Positions 1 through 7,712 of a stretch of 35,936 bases of DNA are shown here, in pieces. Position 1 is the stretch's first letter. Every line of letters starts with the position of its first letter. Both the position numbers and the translations under genes were made by a program. The stretch is from DAOTVX01 sp034436015. GTDB lineage: Bacteria; Chloroflexota; Anaerolineae; Anaerolineales; Villigracilaceae. The notes under the pieces were generated by a model that saw only the letters and a list, made by a program, of their open reading frames with translations, had not been told where the DNA came from and did no database searches. Location of the stretch: contig DAOTWG010000018.1 of the NCBI GenBank assembly GCA_034436015.1, positions 1 to 35,936 on the forward strand, in the 5' to 3' direction.

Positions 1-2
1 AA

Positions 3-590
3 GGCTCGATTGCCATCACCGGCGCGCTCGTCCAGTGGCTGCGCGACAACCTCGGCCTCATCGCCAAATCCGCTGAGGTGGAAGACCTGGCGCGCACGGT
101 GGAAGACAACGGCGGCATCTACTTCGTCCCGGCCTTCAGCGGGCTGTTCGCCCCCTACTGGCGGAGCGACGCGCGCGGCGTCATCGTCGGGCTGACGCGC
201 TACGTCAACAAGGGTCACCTCGCCCGCGCCGCGCTGGAGGCCACTGCCTACCAGACCCGCGAAGTGCTGGACGCCATGGAAAAGGACTCCGGCGTCCGGC
301 TGACCGCCCTCAAGGTGGACGGCGGGATGGTCTTCAACGAACTGCTGATGCAATTCCAGGCCGATATCCTCGGCGTGCCGGTCATCCGCCCGAAGGTGGC
401 CGAGACGACCGCCCTCGGCGCGGCCTACGCGGCGGGGCTGGCGGTCGGTTTCTGGAAGGACTACGACGAACTGCGTGCCAACTGGGGCCGCGACAAGGAA
501 TGGCGCCCGCAGATGGATGCCGCCAAACGCGAAGCCCTCTACGCCGGCTGGAAGAAGGCCGTGACGCGCACGTTTGGGTGGGTAGAGTAG
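3..590 (+). CDS. glpK: Glycerol kinase, C-terminal part (5' end outside window)
   Basis: Glycerol kinase phosphorylates glycerol to sn-glycerol-3-phosphate with ATP in the cytosol. The reading frame is open from base 3, so the N-terminus lies upstream of the window; an internal ATG at 78 is not the start. The visible ~195 residues carry the FGGY-family C-terminal lobe: GSIAITGALVQWLRDNLGLI at the edge, then FVPAFSGLFAPYW, the RGVIVGLTRYVNKGHLARA helix and the nucleotide-binding stretch LKVDGGMVFNELLMQFQADI, followed by ETTALGAAYAAGLAVGFW. All of this fits an intact family C-terminus ending at TAG 588-590. glpD follows about 100 bp downstream on the same strand, so the two successive steps of glycerol breakdown are probably co-expressed. 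Confidence 0.95.
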   Translation, partial: GSIAITGALVQWLRDNLGLIAKSAEVEDLARTVEDNGGIYFVPAFSGLFAPYWRSDARGVIVGLTRYVNKGHLARAALEATAYQTREVLDAMEKDSGVRLTALKVDGGMVFNELLMQFQADILGVPVIRPKVAETTALGAAYAAGLAVGFWKDYDELRANWGRDKEWRPQMDAAKREALYAGWKKAVTRTFGWVE

Positions 591-591
591 G

Positions 592-609
592 ACAGGCTTT
601 CCAGCCTGT
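592..609 (+). repeat. Perfect short hairpin after glpK
   Basis: ACAGGCT, loop TTCC, AGCCTGT form a perfect 7-bp stem beginning one base after the glpK stop codon. No T-run follows, so it is not a classic terminator. It may be an mRNA 3'-end or processing structure between glpK and glpD, or a dispersed REP-like element; one copy in the window cannot decide. Confidence 0.45.
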
Positions 610-689
610 ACGGAATGACCATGCCATTTGTAAAAAGTCAGAAAGCCAGAATCTCTCAAATTCTCCCTATACACAAGTAAGGGCTTTTC

Positions 690-2228
690 ATGAACCGACA
701 GGACATCCTCCGCTCACTCCAAACCACCCCTCCCGAAGTCCTCATCGTCGGGGCGGGCATCAACGGCATCGGCGTGTTCCGCGACCTGGCGCTGAACGGC
801 GTGGACGCGCTGCTCATCGACCGAGGCGACTTCTGCGCTGGCGCTTCCGCCGCCTCCTCTCGCATGGCGCACGGCGGCATCCGCTACCTGGAGAACGGCG
901 AGTTCCGCCTCGTCCGCGAGGCCGTCCAGGAGCGCAACCGCCTCATCCAGAACGCCCCGACCCTGGTCAAGCCGCTGCCGACCACCATCCCCATCTTCAA
1001 GATTTTCTCCGGCCTGCTCAACGCCCCGCTCAAATTCCTCGGCCTGCTGGAGAAGCCCGCCGAGCGCGGCGCGCTGGTCATCAAACTCGGCCTGATGCTC
1101 TATGACGCCTACACCGGCAGGAGCCGCGTCGTGCCGCGCCACGTCTTCGAGCCGCGCCGCAAGGCATTGCAGCGCTTCCCCCGCCTGAACCCGCGCATTC
1201 GCTACGCTGCCACCTACTACGACGGCCTGCTGCTCTCACCGGAGCGCCTCGCCCTCGAACTCGTCCTGGACGCCGAGGCCGAAGGGCTGCACGCCCGCGC
1301 CCTCAACTACGTCTCGCTCGTCGGGGTGAACGGGGAGACGGTCACCCTGCGCGACGAGGTGACCGGCTCGACCTTCGACCTGCGCCCGAAAGTCATTGTC
1401 AACGCCGCCGGCCCCTGGATTGACCGCGTCAACCGCGCCCTCGGCCTACCGACGCGCTACCTCGGCCCGACCAAAGGCTCGCACCTCGTCCTCGAAAACG
1501 CGGAACTGCGCGCCGCCATCGGCGACCATGAGTTCTTCTTCGAGAACAAGGACGGCCGCATTGTGCTCATCTTCCCGCTCTTCGACAAGGTCATGATCGG
1601 CACCTCCGACCTGCCCATCGAAGACCCCGACTCGGCGCGCTGTACAGAGGAGGAGGTAGATTACTTCCTCGATATGGTCGGGCGCGTCTTTCCGGACATT
1701 CCGATTCGCCGCGAACAAATTGTCTTCCGCTTCTCCGGCGTCCGCCCGCTGGCCTATACCGGTTCGGCCAAGACAACCGGCCAGATTACCCGCGATCATC
1801 ACATCCGAGAGGACAACGTGAACGGGATCCCCGTCCTCTCGCTGGTGGGCGGGAAGTGGACTTCCTTCCGCGCTTTTTCCGAACAGGTCACCGACCGCGT
1901 CCTGGCACTCCTGGGCTGGGCGCGCCGCGCCGATACTAAGTCCCTGCCCATTGGGGCCGGCGTCAACGCCGCGGCACTCAAGACCACGCCCGATTACAGC
2001 CGCGAGGAAATCCATGCAATGGCGCAACGCGAGAAAATCGTCCACCTGGACGACCTCCTCCTTCGCCGTACCCTGCTGGCCTACCTGGGACAACTGACCC
2101 GGGAGCGGGTGGAGCAACTTGCCATCTGGTTGGGAGAAGCGCTTGGTTGGTCTCGCGAGCAGGTACAGGAAGAAATCCTACGCACAATCCAGATTTTGGC
2201 AGATCGGCACGCGGTTGTGCTCGAGTAG
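690..2228 (+). CDS. glpD: FAD-dependent glycerol-3-phosphate dehydrogenase
   Basis: Aerobic-type glycerol-3-phosphate dehydrogenase oxidises glycerol-3-phosphate to dihydroxyacetone phosphate and passes electrons to quinone at the membrane surface. The 512-residue protein has the N-terminal dinucleotide fold EVLIVGAGINGIGVFRDLAL (GAGING about residues 21-26). This is followed by the acidic end IDRGDF, the family motif SRMAHGGIRYLENGEFRLV, the mid-protein VIVNAAGPWIDRV and the C-terminal GGKWTSFR motif, then a helical C-terminal domain. Length fits the GlpD/GlpA family. Start ATG 690 has an AAGG seven bases upstream. It lies about 100 bp after glpK, as in many glp operons. No soluble iron-sulfur partner (GlpB/GlpC) is nearby, which favours the single-subunit GlpD type. 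Confidence 0.95.
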   Translation: MNRQDILRSLQTTPPEVLIVGAGINGIGVFRDLALNGVDALLIDRGDFCAGASAASSRMAHGGIRYLENGEFRLVREAVQERNRLIQNAPTLVKPLPTTIPIFKIFSGLLNAPLKFLGLLEKPAERGALVIKLGLMLYDAYTGRSRVVPRHVFEPRRKALQRFPRLNPRIRYAATYYDGLLLSPERLALELVLDAEAEGLHARALNYVSLVGVNGETVTLRDEVTGSTFDLRPKVIVNAAGPWIDRVNRALGLPTRYLGPTKGSHLVLENAELRAAIGDHEFFFENKDGRIVLIFPLFDKVMIGTSDLPIEDPDSARCTEEEVDYFLDMVGRVFPDIPIRREQIVFRFSGVRPLAYTGSAKTTGQITRDHHIREDNVNGIPVLSLVGGKWTSFRAFSEQVTDRVLALLGWARRADTKSLPIGAGVNAAALKTTPDYSREEIHAMAQREKIVHLDDLLLRRTLLAYLGQLTRERVEQLAIWLGEALGWSREQVQEEILRTIQILADRHAVVLE

Positions 2229-2396
2229 GCCTTCCCCGTCAGCGCACAGCTGGTTAGAGAGAACAACGCGAATGGTTTTCGACATAGTCAAGAACGATAT
2301 CGTCAGGCAAACCAGGCTCCAATCGGATCCACACCTTCTTCGATAGCCTCCTCAGACTATCACATTACCTTCAGGAGTTTCCTCTAGAATAAACGC
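2229..2396. other. Intergenic stretch without a recognisable gene
   Basis: Between the glpD stop and the Rieske relic no ORF with family resemblance was found. A short minus-strand open stretch (about 2352-2453) and short frames next to it read like protein fragments but are broken by stops and shifts, so this may be further decayed coding DNA. No terminator with a T-run was seen behind glpD. Confidence 0.4.
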
Positions 2397-2742
2397 ATCT
2401 TTCTCACCAATCTTGCTGATTCGCCCGCCAAAGACCGCGCTGTCTTCAATGTGGGAGCGCCATCCTGGTCATCCGGGTTAGCGAGGGGTTTCGCTCCGTC
2501 GCCGACAAATGTCCGCATCTGGGATTGTCCCTAGCCAACGGCGCGGTGGAGGGCGAGACCATCGCCTGCCCGTTCCGCGGCAGCAAATTCGACCTGAACA
2601 GCGGCGAAAACCCGGACTGGGTGACTGGATTCTTGGGCGTGACAATCCAAGAATGGTCGCTCCACCTGCTGGAGACGGGCAAACGCCCCCGCGCACCTTT
2701 CCGGTGGTGGTTGAAGACGGAAAACTCCACATAGAACTGCAA
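2397..2742 (+). pseudogene. Decayed Rieske [2Fe-2S] ferredoxin-like gene
   Basis: Pieces of a small Rieske protein are spread over different frames. One frame reads FLTNLADSPAKDRAVFNVG. After a shift near 2455 comes LVIRVSEGFRSVADKCPHLG, then SLANGAVEGETIACPFRGSK (first Cys codon at 2510, second at 2567). After another shift near 2650-2690 comes RTFPVVVEDGKLHIEL. The first ligand pair CPHLG is intact. In the second, CPxHG has become CPFRG: the histidine needed to bind the cluster is arginine (codon 2576-2578). With two or more frameshifts and a lost ligand no working protein can be made in any frame. Intact relatives are electron carriers or the ferredoxin part of oxygenases and nitrite reductases. 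No SD-preceded start survives. Confidence 0.65.
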
Positions 2743-2904
2743 TGCAGACCTGAAAGCCGGCCCTTTTCAGACCAGATTATCCTGGTTTCGACGAATCGGC
2801 CGTAGAACCTGTTAATAGGTTTCTTACACAACTCTGAAGCCCCCTTAATGCGCGATCTGCAGAATTAAGAGTGTATTCATCTGGATTAGCAAGCGGAGGC
2901 GCCC

Positions 2905-4011
2905 ATGAAATGGTCTTGGAAAATCGGCCGTTTTGCCGGCATTGACGTGTACATCCACACCACTTTCCTGCTCTTGATTGTCTTCTTCGGCTTCAGTTAC
3001 TGGCTACAGACCCGCGCGCTGACAGGCGTATTCGAAGGCGTGGGCTTCCTGCTCCTGCTCTTCCTCTCGGTCGTTCTGCACGAATACGGACACGCCCTGA
3101 CCGCCCGCCGCTACGGCATCAAGACGCGCGACATCACCCTGCTGCCCATCGGCGGCGTCGCCCGCCTGGAGCGCATGCCCGACAAGCCCATCCAGGAACT
3201 GTGGGTGGCGCTGGCCGGCCCGGCCGTCAACGTGGTCATCGCCGCCGTCCTGTTCGCCTATCTCGTCCTGACCCGCACCCTGGTCCCGCTCCCCGGCCTG
3301 CCGCTGACCGGCGGCCCGTTCCTCGAGAGGCTGATGACCGTCAACCTGTTCCTGGTCGGCTTCAACCTGCTGCCGGCCTTCCCGATGGACGGCGGGCGCG
3401 TCCTGCGGGCATTCCTAGCCCTGCGCCTCGAATACGTCCAGGCGACCCAAATCGCCGCCAGCATCGGGCAGGGCATGGCCTTCCTGTTCGGAATCGTCGG
3501 CCTGTTCAGCAACCCCTTCCTGCTCTTCATCGCCCTGTTCATCTGGATCGGCGCCCAGCAGGAGGCCAGCATGGTGCAGATGAAATCCGGCCTGAGCGGC
3601 ATTCCCGTCCGGCAGGCGATGATGACCGAGTTCAAGACCCTTGCTCCATCCGACCGACTCGGCCAGGCCGTGAACTACCTGCTTGTTACCCCTCAGCAGG
3701 ATTTTCCGGTCGTGGACGGCGGGCGGCGCGTCGTCGGCGTCCTGACCCGCGCCGACTTGATAAAAGCCCTCGCCCAACATGACGAATCCCTGCGCGTCGA
3801 CGCCGTCATGCGACGCGGCTTCGAGACTGTCCACCCCGGTGACATGCTCGAGGCCGCCTTTGCCCGTCTACATGCTTGCGACTGTCACATCTTTCCGGTT
3901 GTGCAAGACAATATCCTTGTCGGTTTGCTCAACTCCGAGAGCATCGGCGAATTCCTTATGCTCCAATCCGCTCGCGAGCACCGCCGAGGCCTTCAACTAA
4001 GCCGCAGATAA
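2905..4011 (+). CDS. Site-2 protease (M50) with two CBS domains
   Basis: A 368-residue intramembrane zinc metalloprotease of the Rip3/SpoIVFB-like branch. It starts at ATG 2905, seven to eight bases after GGAGG. Multiple hydrophobic segments fill the first ~220 residues. The active site HEYGH lies at residues 59-63 inside LLLFLSVVLHEYGHALTARR, and the third zinc ligand lies in NLLPAFPMDGG (154-164), the family's NPDG-type motif. The C-terminal ~130 residues form a CBS pair (IPVRQAMMTEFKTLAPSDRL, then RVDAVMRRGFETVHPGD), which in relatives binds adenine nucleotides and gates activity. Such proteases cut membrane-bound anti-sigma factors or other regulators. No obvious substrate gene is adjacent, so the target is unknown. 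Confidence 0.92.
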   Translation: MKWSWKIGRFAGIDVYIHTTFLLLIVFFGFSYWLQTRALTGVFEGVGFLLLLFLSVVLHEYGHALTARRYGIKTRDITLLPIGGVARLERMPDKPIQELWVALAGPAVNVVIAAVLFAYLVLTRTLVPLPGLPLTGGPFLERLMTVNLFLVGFNLLPAFPMDGGRVLRAFLALRLEYVQATQIAASIGQGMAFLFGIVGLFSNPFLLFIALFIWIGAQQEASMVQMKSGLSGIPVRQAMMTEFKTLAPSDRLGQAVNYLLVTPQQDFPVVDGGRRVVGVLTRADLIKALAQHDESLRVDAVMRRGFETVHPGDMLEAAFARLHACDCHIFPVVQDNILVGLLNSESIGEFLMLQSAREHRRGLQLSRR

Positions 4012-4049
4012 GAAGCACGGCCGGGGAAAACATGACGAGGGCAGCGGTT

Positions 4050-4055
4050 TATAAT
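4050..4055 (+). promoter_or_regulatory. Candidate -10 element TATAAT
   Basis: A perfect TATAAT sits about 48 bases before the start codon of the Pyr_excise gene. No convincing -35 is placed 16-18 bases upstream, so only the -10 is claimed. It would drive the two-gene unit of repair protein and hydrolase. Confidence 0.4.
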
Positions 4056-4102
4056 AGAGTTGGGTCGCCTATACACAGGCGTTTTTCACTTCCAATTGAG
4101 CC

Positions 4103-4552
4103 ATGACCACAATGAGACTTTGGAGTCTACATCCGTGTTACCTCGATGCCCGAGGACTGATAGCCCTGTGGCGCGAAGGGCTGCTCGCCAGAGCAGTGCT
4201 CGCGGGGAAAACCATTGGCTATCGCAATCACCCCCAACTGGCGCGTTTCAAGGCTCATCCCACGCCCGAGTTGGCAATTGACGCTTACCTTTGGGCTGTG
4301 GTGGCGGAAGCCGAGCGGCGTGGCTACCATTTCAACCGCGCCAAACTCGGAACGCGCCATTCCTGCGCGTTAATTCCAGTTACCGAGGGGCAACTTGCCT
4401 ACGAGTGGGAACATCTGCAGCGCAAACTCCACACCCGCGATCCGCAGCGCTTCCATCAAAATGCGATGGCGAGCAGGATTCTTCCTCATCCCCTTATGGA
4501 TGTTGTGCCCGGCGGAATTGCCGACTGGGAACGGCGAAAAGAGGGACGGTAA
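4103..4552 (+). CDS. Pyr_excise-family protein, likely pyrimidine-dimer DNA glycosylase
   Basis: A 149-residue protein matching the Pyr_excise family (PF03013, relatives of T4 endonuclease V). The family N-terminus MRLWSLHPCYLDARGLIALW is complete, followed by REGLLARAVLAGKTIGYRNHPQL and RFKAHPTP. In T4 endonuclease V the alpha-amine of Thr2, exposed after Met removal, attacks the damaged nucleotide. Here the ORF opens ATG ACC ACA ATG AGA CTT, so initiation at 4103 would give Thr2, while initiation at 4112 would give the more usual family start MRLW with Arg2. No strong SD selects either. Expected role: removal of UV-induced cyclobutane dimers. The hydrolase gene begins three bases after the stop, so the two are probably co-transcribed. 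Confidence 0.82.
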   Translation: MTTMRLWSLHPCYLDARGLIALWREGLLARAVLAGKTIGYRNHPQLARFKAHPTPELAIDAYLWAVVAEAERRGYHFNRAKLGTRHSCALIPVTEGQLAYEWEHLQRKLHTRDPQRFHQNAMASRILPHPLMDVVPGGIADWERRKEGR

Positions 4553-4555
4553 AGC

Positions 4556-5524
4556 ATGAAACAACAACTTGTCTGGCGCATTCTCGGCGCCGTCTTCGGG
4601 GTCATCCTCGGGCTTCTCCTGGTCGGCCCGTTTCTCGTGCCGGCGCCGCCGTTGAAAGGGACAGCGCCCCCGGAGCAACTCGCCGATCCCGACAGTCTCT
4701 TCATCGAAGTCAACGGCCTCACTGTCCACTGCAAGAGGCGCGGCGCGGGCGAGCCGGTCCTCGTCCTGCTACACGGCTTTGGCGCCAGCCTCTACTCGTG
4801 GAACGCCGTCCTCGAGCCGCTCGGCGAACTCGGCGCGGTCATCGCCTATGATCGCCCGGCCTTCGGTCTCACCGAGCGTCCGCTGACTTGGGAGGGCGAA
4901 AGCCCTTACAGCCCGCAGGCGCAGGTGGACCTCCTGCTCGGCCTGCTCGACCGATTCGGCGTGGAGCGCGCCATTCTGGTTGGCAACTCAGCCGGCGGGA
5001 CGACAGCGATGAATTTCTATCTCCAGCGCCCCGACCGCGTGGAGGCGCTGATTCTCGTCTCTCCGGCAATCTATGCTGGGGGCGGCGCGCCGCCCGGGAC
5101 CCGCTGGCTGCTGCGCACGCCGCAGATGCGTCATCTTGGCCCGCTGATTGCCCGTCAAATCCAGGCCCGCGGCCCCCAACTCATCGAACTTGCCTGGTAC
5201 GACCCCTCCCGCATCCCCGAGGAGACCCTCGCCCTCTATAGGAAACCGCTCCAGGTCGAGAACTGGGACCGGGCGCTCTGGGAACTGACCGTCGCCAGCC
5301 AGGAGTCTGACCTGGCCGAGCAGCTGGGCGAGTTCACCCTGCCCGTCCTGGTCGTTACCGGCGATACCGACCGCATCGTCCCGCCCGAACAGTCCATCCG
5401 CCTAGCCGGGGAACTGCCGCAGGCGCAACTGGTCGTCATCCCGCAGGCCGGGCACGTCCCGCACGAAGAACAACCCGCCGCTTTTCTCGAAGCGGTCGCG
5501 GCGTTCGTAAACTCACTCCCTTAA
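4556..5524 (+). CDS. Membrane-anchored alpha/beta hydrolase
   Basis: A 322-residue alpha/beta-hydrolase-fold enzyme. The first ~30 residues (MKQQLVWRILGAVFGVILGL onwards) form one hydrophobic segment, an uncleaved anchor or signal, so the domain probably faces outward. The fold carries the oxyanion region LLHGFGASLYSWN (72-84), the nucleophile elbow GNSAGG with Ser145, the acid in VVTGDTDRIVPP (Asp270 or Asp272) and the catalytic His300 in QAGHVPHEE. Thus the Ser-Asp-His triad is complete. The substrate cannot be read from sequence; relatives include esterases, haloalkane dehalogenases and C-C hydrolases. It starts three bases after the Pyr_excise gene and is probably its operon partner, though a functional link is not obvious. 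Confidence 0.88.
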   Translation: MKQQLVWRILGAVFGVILGLLLVGPFLVPAPPLKGTAPPEQLADPDSLFIEVNGLTVHCKRRGAGEPVLVLLHGFGASLYSWNAVLEPLGELGAVIAYDRPAFGLTERPLTWEGESPYSPQAQVDLLLGLLDRFGVERAILVGNSAGGTTAMNFYLQRPDRVEALILVSPAIYAGGGAPPGTRWLLRTPQMRHLGPLIARQIQARGPQLIELAWYDPSRIPEETLALYRKPLQVENWDRALWELTVASQESDLAEQLGEFTLPVLVVTGDTDRIVPPEQSIRLAGELPQAQLVVIPQAGHVPHEEQPAAFLEAVAAFVNSLP

Positions 5525-5553
5525 CCCTATCTTCTCAAAAGTAAGGAAAAAAT

Positions 5554-5830
5554 ATGCTGTCTCAATCTCTCTCTCCCCCGCCCAGGTTCCCGAAAAGACT
5601 TTTCGCCGCCTGCGCACCTTCAACCTGGCGATGGGTTTCCTGCACTTGCGGCAAGGAAAGAATCATCCCTAGAGTCTCTCTCAATGCCCCCGCTCCCGAT
5701 TTCGAACTGGCCGACTGTTCGGTTTGCCCTACCCATCTCCCAGCAGCCTGAAACTCTATGGGCGGGAAGGAAATCTCTTTTTAAGCCGGCATCATGCCCC
5801 TCATGGCGCTTCGATGAGCGACATGCCTAA
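5554..5830 (+). pseudogene. Relics: heliorhodopsin-like N-terminus and peroxiredoxin-like fragment
   Basis: This 360-bp gap holds two broken coding fragments. An AAGGA-preceded ATG at 5554 opens a frame, and after a shift the sequence reads PEKTFRRLRTFNLAMGFLHL then RQG. This matches the first helix of heliorhodopsins, where an LxxFNxxxGxxHLxQ pattern is typical. It stops after one helix. Immediately downstream another frame reads RVSLNAPAPDFELAD, the usual opening of an AhpC/TSA peroxiredoxin. It is followed by stops and shifts; scattered stretches to about 5830 (LYGREGNLFF, then RHHAPHGAS) fit only loosely. Neither can make a full domain. The heliorhodopsin reading rests on about 20 residues and is an inference; the peroxiredoxin reading is similar in strength. 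Confidence 0.42.
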
Positions 5831-5841
5831 GAACGCCGAAC

Positions 5842-5850
5842 TGCTACAAT
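5842..5850 (+). promoter_or_regulatory. Extended -10 promoter before plsY
   Basis: TGCTACAAT fits the extended -10 pattern TGnTATAAT with one mismatch. The start site would be near 5857, giving a ~30-base leader that contains the AGGTAGG ribosome-binding site before the TTG start. No clear -35 was found. Confidence 0.5.
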
Positions 5851-5886
5851 TGTTGTTGAGATGAAGTGAACACAGGTAGGTAAATC

Positions 5887-6492
5887 TTGTCCACACTGGT
5901 TTGGAGTATCGTTGCCTTTCTCAGTGGTGCGTTGCCATTCTCGGTCTGGATTGGACGCCTCGTACTGCACAAGGATATCCGCCAATACGGCGACGGCAAC
6001 CCCGGCATGACCAACGTCTTTCGCGCCGGGGGCAGAGTCTCAGGCATGGCCGCTATGCTTCTGGATGGATTTAAGGGTACCCTTCCGGTCGGCCTGGCGC
6101 GATGGTGTTACGGTTTGGATGGGTGGGAGGAAGCTGCGGTGGCCATCGCGCCTGTTCTAGGTCATGCTTTTTCGCCGTTTCTCAAATTCCGCGGCGGCAA
6201 GGCAGTGGCCGTCACCTTCGGTATTTGGACGGGCCTGACCCTTCCCTTTGGCCCTCTGCTGCTCGGTATAACGCTCGCCCTGACTCTGGCCATCACTGCT
6301 TCCGAAGGATGGCCGATTTTCCCTGCCATGCTCGCGTTGCTGGGAGGGCTTTGGCTGATTCAGGCACCGGGCTGGATGTTCGGTGTCTGGAGCGTCAACC
6401 TGCTCGTTTTCTTCTGGAAGCACAGCCTTGAACTACGCCAGCCGCCGCGCCTGCGTCCTTGGCTGCGTCGCGCGTTTCACCTGCTACCATGA
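5887..6492 (+). CDS. plsY: Glycerol-3-phosphate acyltransferase PlsY
   Basis: PlsY transfers an acyl group from acyl-phosphate to the sn-1 position of glycerol-3-phosphate, giving lysophosphatidate, the first committed step of bacterial phospholipid synthesis. The 201-residue protein is strongly hydrophobic, as expected for this multi-pass enzyme. It contains the family signatures DGNPGMTNVFR (36-46), corresponding to the SGNxGATN motif, and GHAFSPFLKFRGGKAVA (92-108), the glycine/lysine-rich acyl-phosphate and phosphate-binding motif. The start is TTG 5887, behind AGGTAGG; no in-frame ATG upstream fits better. Its stop overlaps the next gene's start (ATGA). It competes with glpD for glycerol-3-phosphate and supplies the substrate for a PlsC-type enzyme such as the one at 17.3 kb. 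Confidence 0.93.
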   Translation: MSTLVWSIVAFLSGALPFSVWIGRLVLHKDIRQYGDGNPGMTNVFRAGGRVSGMAAMLLDGFKGTLPVGLARWCYGLDGWEEAAVAIAPVLGHAFSPFLKFRGGKAVAVTFGIWTGLTLPFGPLLLGITLALTLAITASEGWPIFPAMLALLGGLWLIQAPGWMFGVWSVNLLVFFWKHSLELRQPPRLRPWLRRAFHLLP

Positions 6493-7637
6493 CCTTTGCC
6501 GACTTTATCTATCAACAGCAATGGGGGATTCTGATCTTCTCGGCGGTTCTGTGTCTGTTTACCCTCATAAACCTGCTGAGTATGCGCTGCATCCGCCAAT
6601 CCGAACTGCCTCCACGTCCGCCCCCGGTTTCCGTGCTGGTGCCGGCGCGCAACGAGGACCGCAATATCGAGGCCTGTGTGCGCTCGTTGCTTGCACAGGA
6701 ATACCCCAACTTCGAAATCATTGTCCTGGACGACCAGTCGGAAGACAGGACGGGAGAAATCCTAAAACGCCTGGCACAGGAAGACCCAAGGCTGCGCATC
6801 TTGAAGGGAGAGCCATTGCCCGAAGGCTGGGTTGGCAAGAATTGGGCCTGTCATCAACTGGCGCAAACAGCGTGCGGAACTTTTTTCCTGTTTACCGACG
6901 CTGACACGCGTCATCACCCGCGCATGTTGACCGATACCATGGCCCTCGCCCTCCGTACCAACGCAGATTTGCTGAGCGGGGTGCCGCGCCAGGAAACCGC
7001 TACCTGGCCTGAGGTCCTGACTGTGCCCATGGTACCATGGACAATGCACACTCTCGTACCCGTCCTTCTGACGCGGGCTTTGCCGCTGCCTTTCTTGGCC
7101 AGAGCGATTGGGCAGTTTATGCTCTTCCGCCGTGAGGCCTATGAGAGGACAGGCGGGCATGCAGCCGTGCGCGGCGTCGTCGTAGAGGATTTTGCCCTGC
7201 CTGGCCGCGCGAAACGGTTCGGCTTGCGCGTGGAGCTGGTGGACGCGTCGACGCGGGTCGTCGCGCGCATGTACCACAATTTCACCGAGGCCTGGAATGG
7301 GTTCGCGAAAAGCCTATTTGGCGCGTTTGGGTATACCTTACCAATCTTTGCATTCATCTGGCTGTGGATGTTCCTGGCAACCTGGCAACCGTGGGTTGGG
7401 CTGGCTTTGCACGTCGTTGGTCATCCACTAGCAGGATTCACCCCCGCGCTAGCCTTAGCAGCCATCCTGCTACAGTTCCTCCCCTGGCTTGCCTCAGACG
7501 TGCGCTTTGGCCTTCCACGCTACCACGCACTGCTCTTTCCGCTGACCGTGACGATCTTTACGGCAATTGCCATCCATTCAGCCTGGCGACATTACCATAA
7601 CCACCCGCTAATGTGGAAAGGGAGAGCAGTCCGGTGA
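6489..7637 (+). CDS. Membrane-associated family 2 glycosyltransferase
   Basis: A 382-residue GT-A fold glycosyltransferase. An N-terminal transmembrane helix (ILIFSAVLCLFTLINLLSM) is followed by the GT2 core PVSVLVPARNEDRNIEACVR (about 46-65), VLDDQSEDRT (79-88) and the metal-binding TDADTRHHP (DxD at 137-139). A long hydrophobic C-terminal region has about three to four membrane segments. The arrangement resembles hopanoid-associated HpnB-like and carotenoid CrtQ-like transferases, so a lipid or polyprenoid acceptor is likely; the sugar donor cannot be told. I chose ATG 6489, whose ATGA overlaps the plsY stop, over the longer TTG start at 6459 inside plsY. Translational coupling to plsY supports a role in membrane lipid modification. 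Confidence 0.87.
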   Translation: MTFADFIYQQQWGILIFSAVLCLFTLINLLSMRCIRQSELPPRPPPVSVLVPARNEDRNIEACVRSLLAQEYPNFEIIVLDDQSEDRTGEILKRLAQEDPRLRILKGEPLPEGWVGKNWACHQLAQTACGTFFLFTDADTRHHPRMLTDTMALALRTNADLLSGVPRQETATWPEVLTVPMVPWTMHTLVPVLLTRALPLPFLARAIGQFMLFRREAYERTGGHAAVRGVVVEDFALPGRAKRFGLRVELVDASTRVVARMYHNFTEAWNGFAKSLFGAFGYTLPIFAFIWLWMFLATWQPWVGLALHVVGHPLAGFTPALALAAILLQFLPWLASDVRFGLPRYHALLFPLTVTIFTAIAIHSAWRHYHNHPLMWKGRAVR

Positions 7638-7712
7638 TAAACGTGTTCCAAGAATGAAACTGCAGAGAACGCGCAAACCTTTGGGAAACTTCCATGCGCG
7701 AGAGCAGGATCG

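Noticed and set aside
1446..2117. Minus-strand open frame inside glpD
   Set aside because: No family resemblance or ribosome-binding site; the opposite strand is a well-supported glpD.
2352..2453. Minus-strand fragment reading IEDSAVFGGRISKIGEKDAF
   Set aside because: It looks protein-like but is short, has no start signal, is followed by stops in all near frames, and overlaps the Rieske relic on the other strand; no family recognised.
7638..7712. Terminator between the glycosyltransferase and ABC genes
   Set aside because: GCGC-containing inverted bits are separated by a long loop and lack a T-tract.
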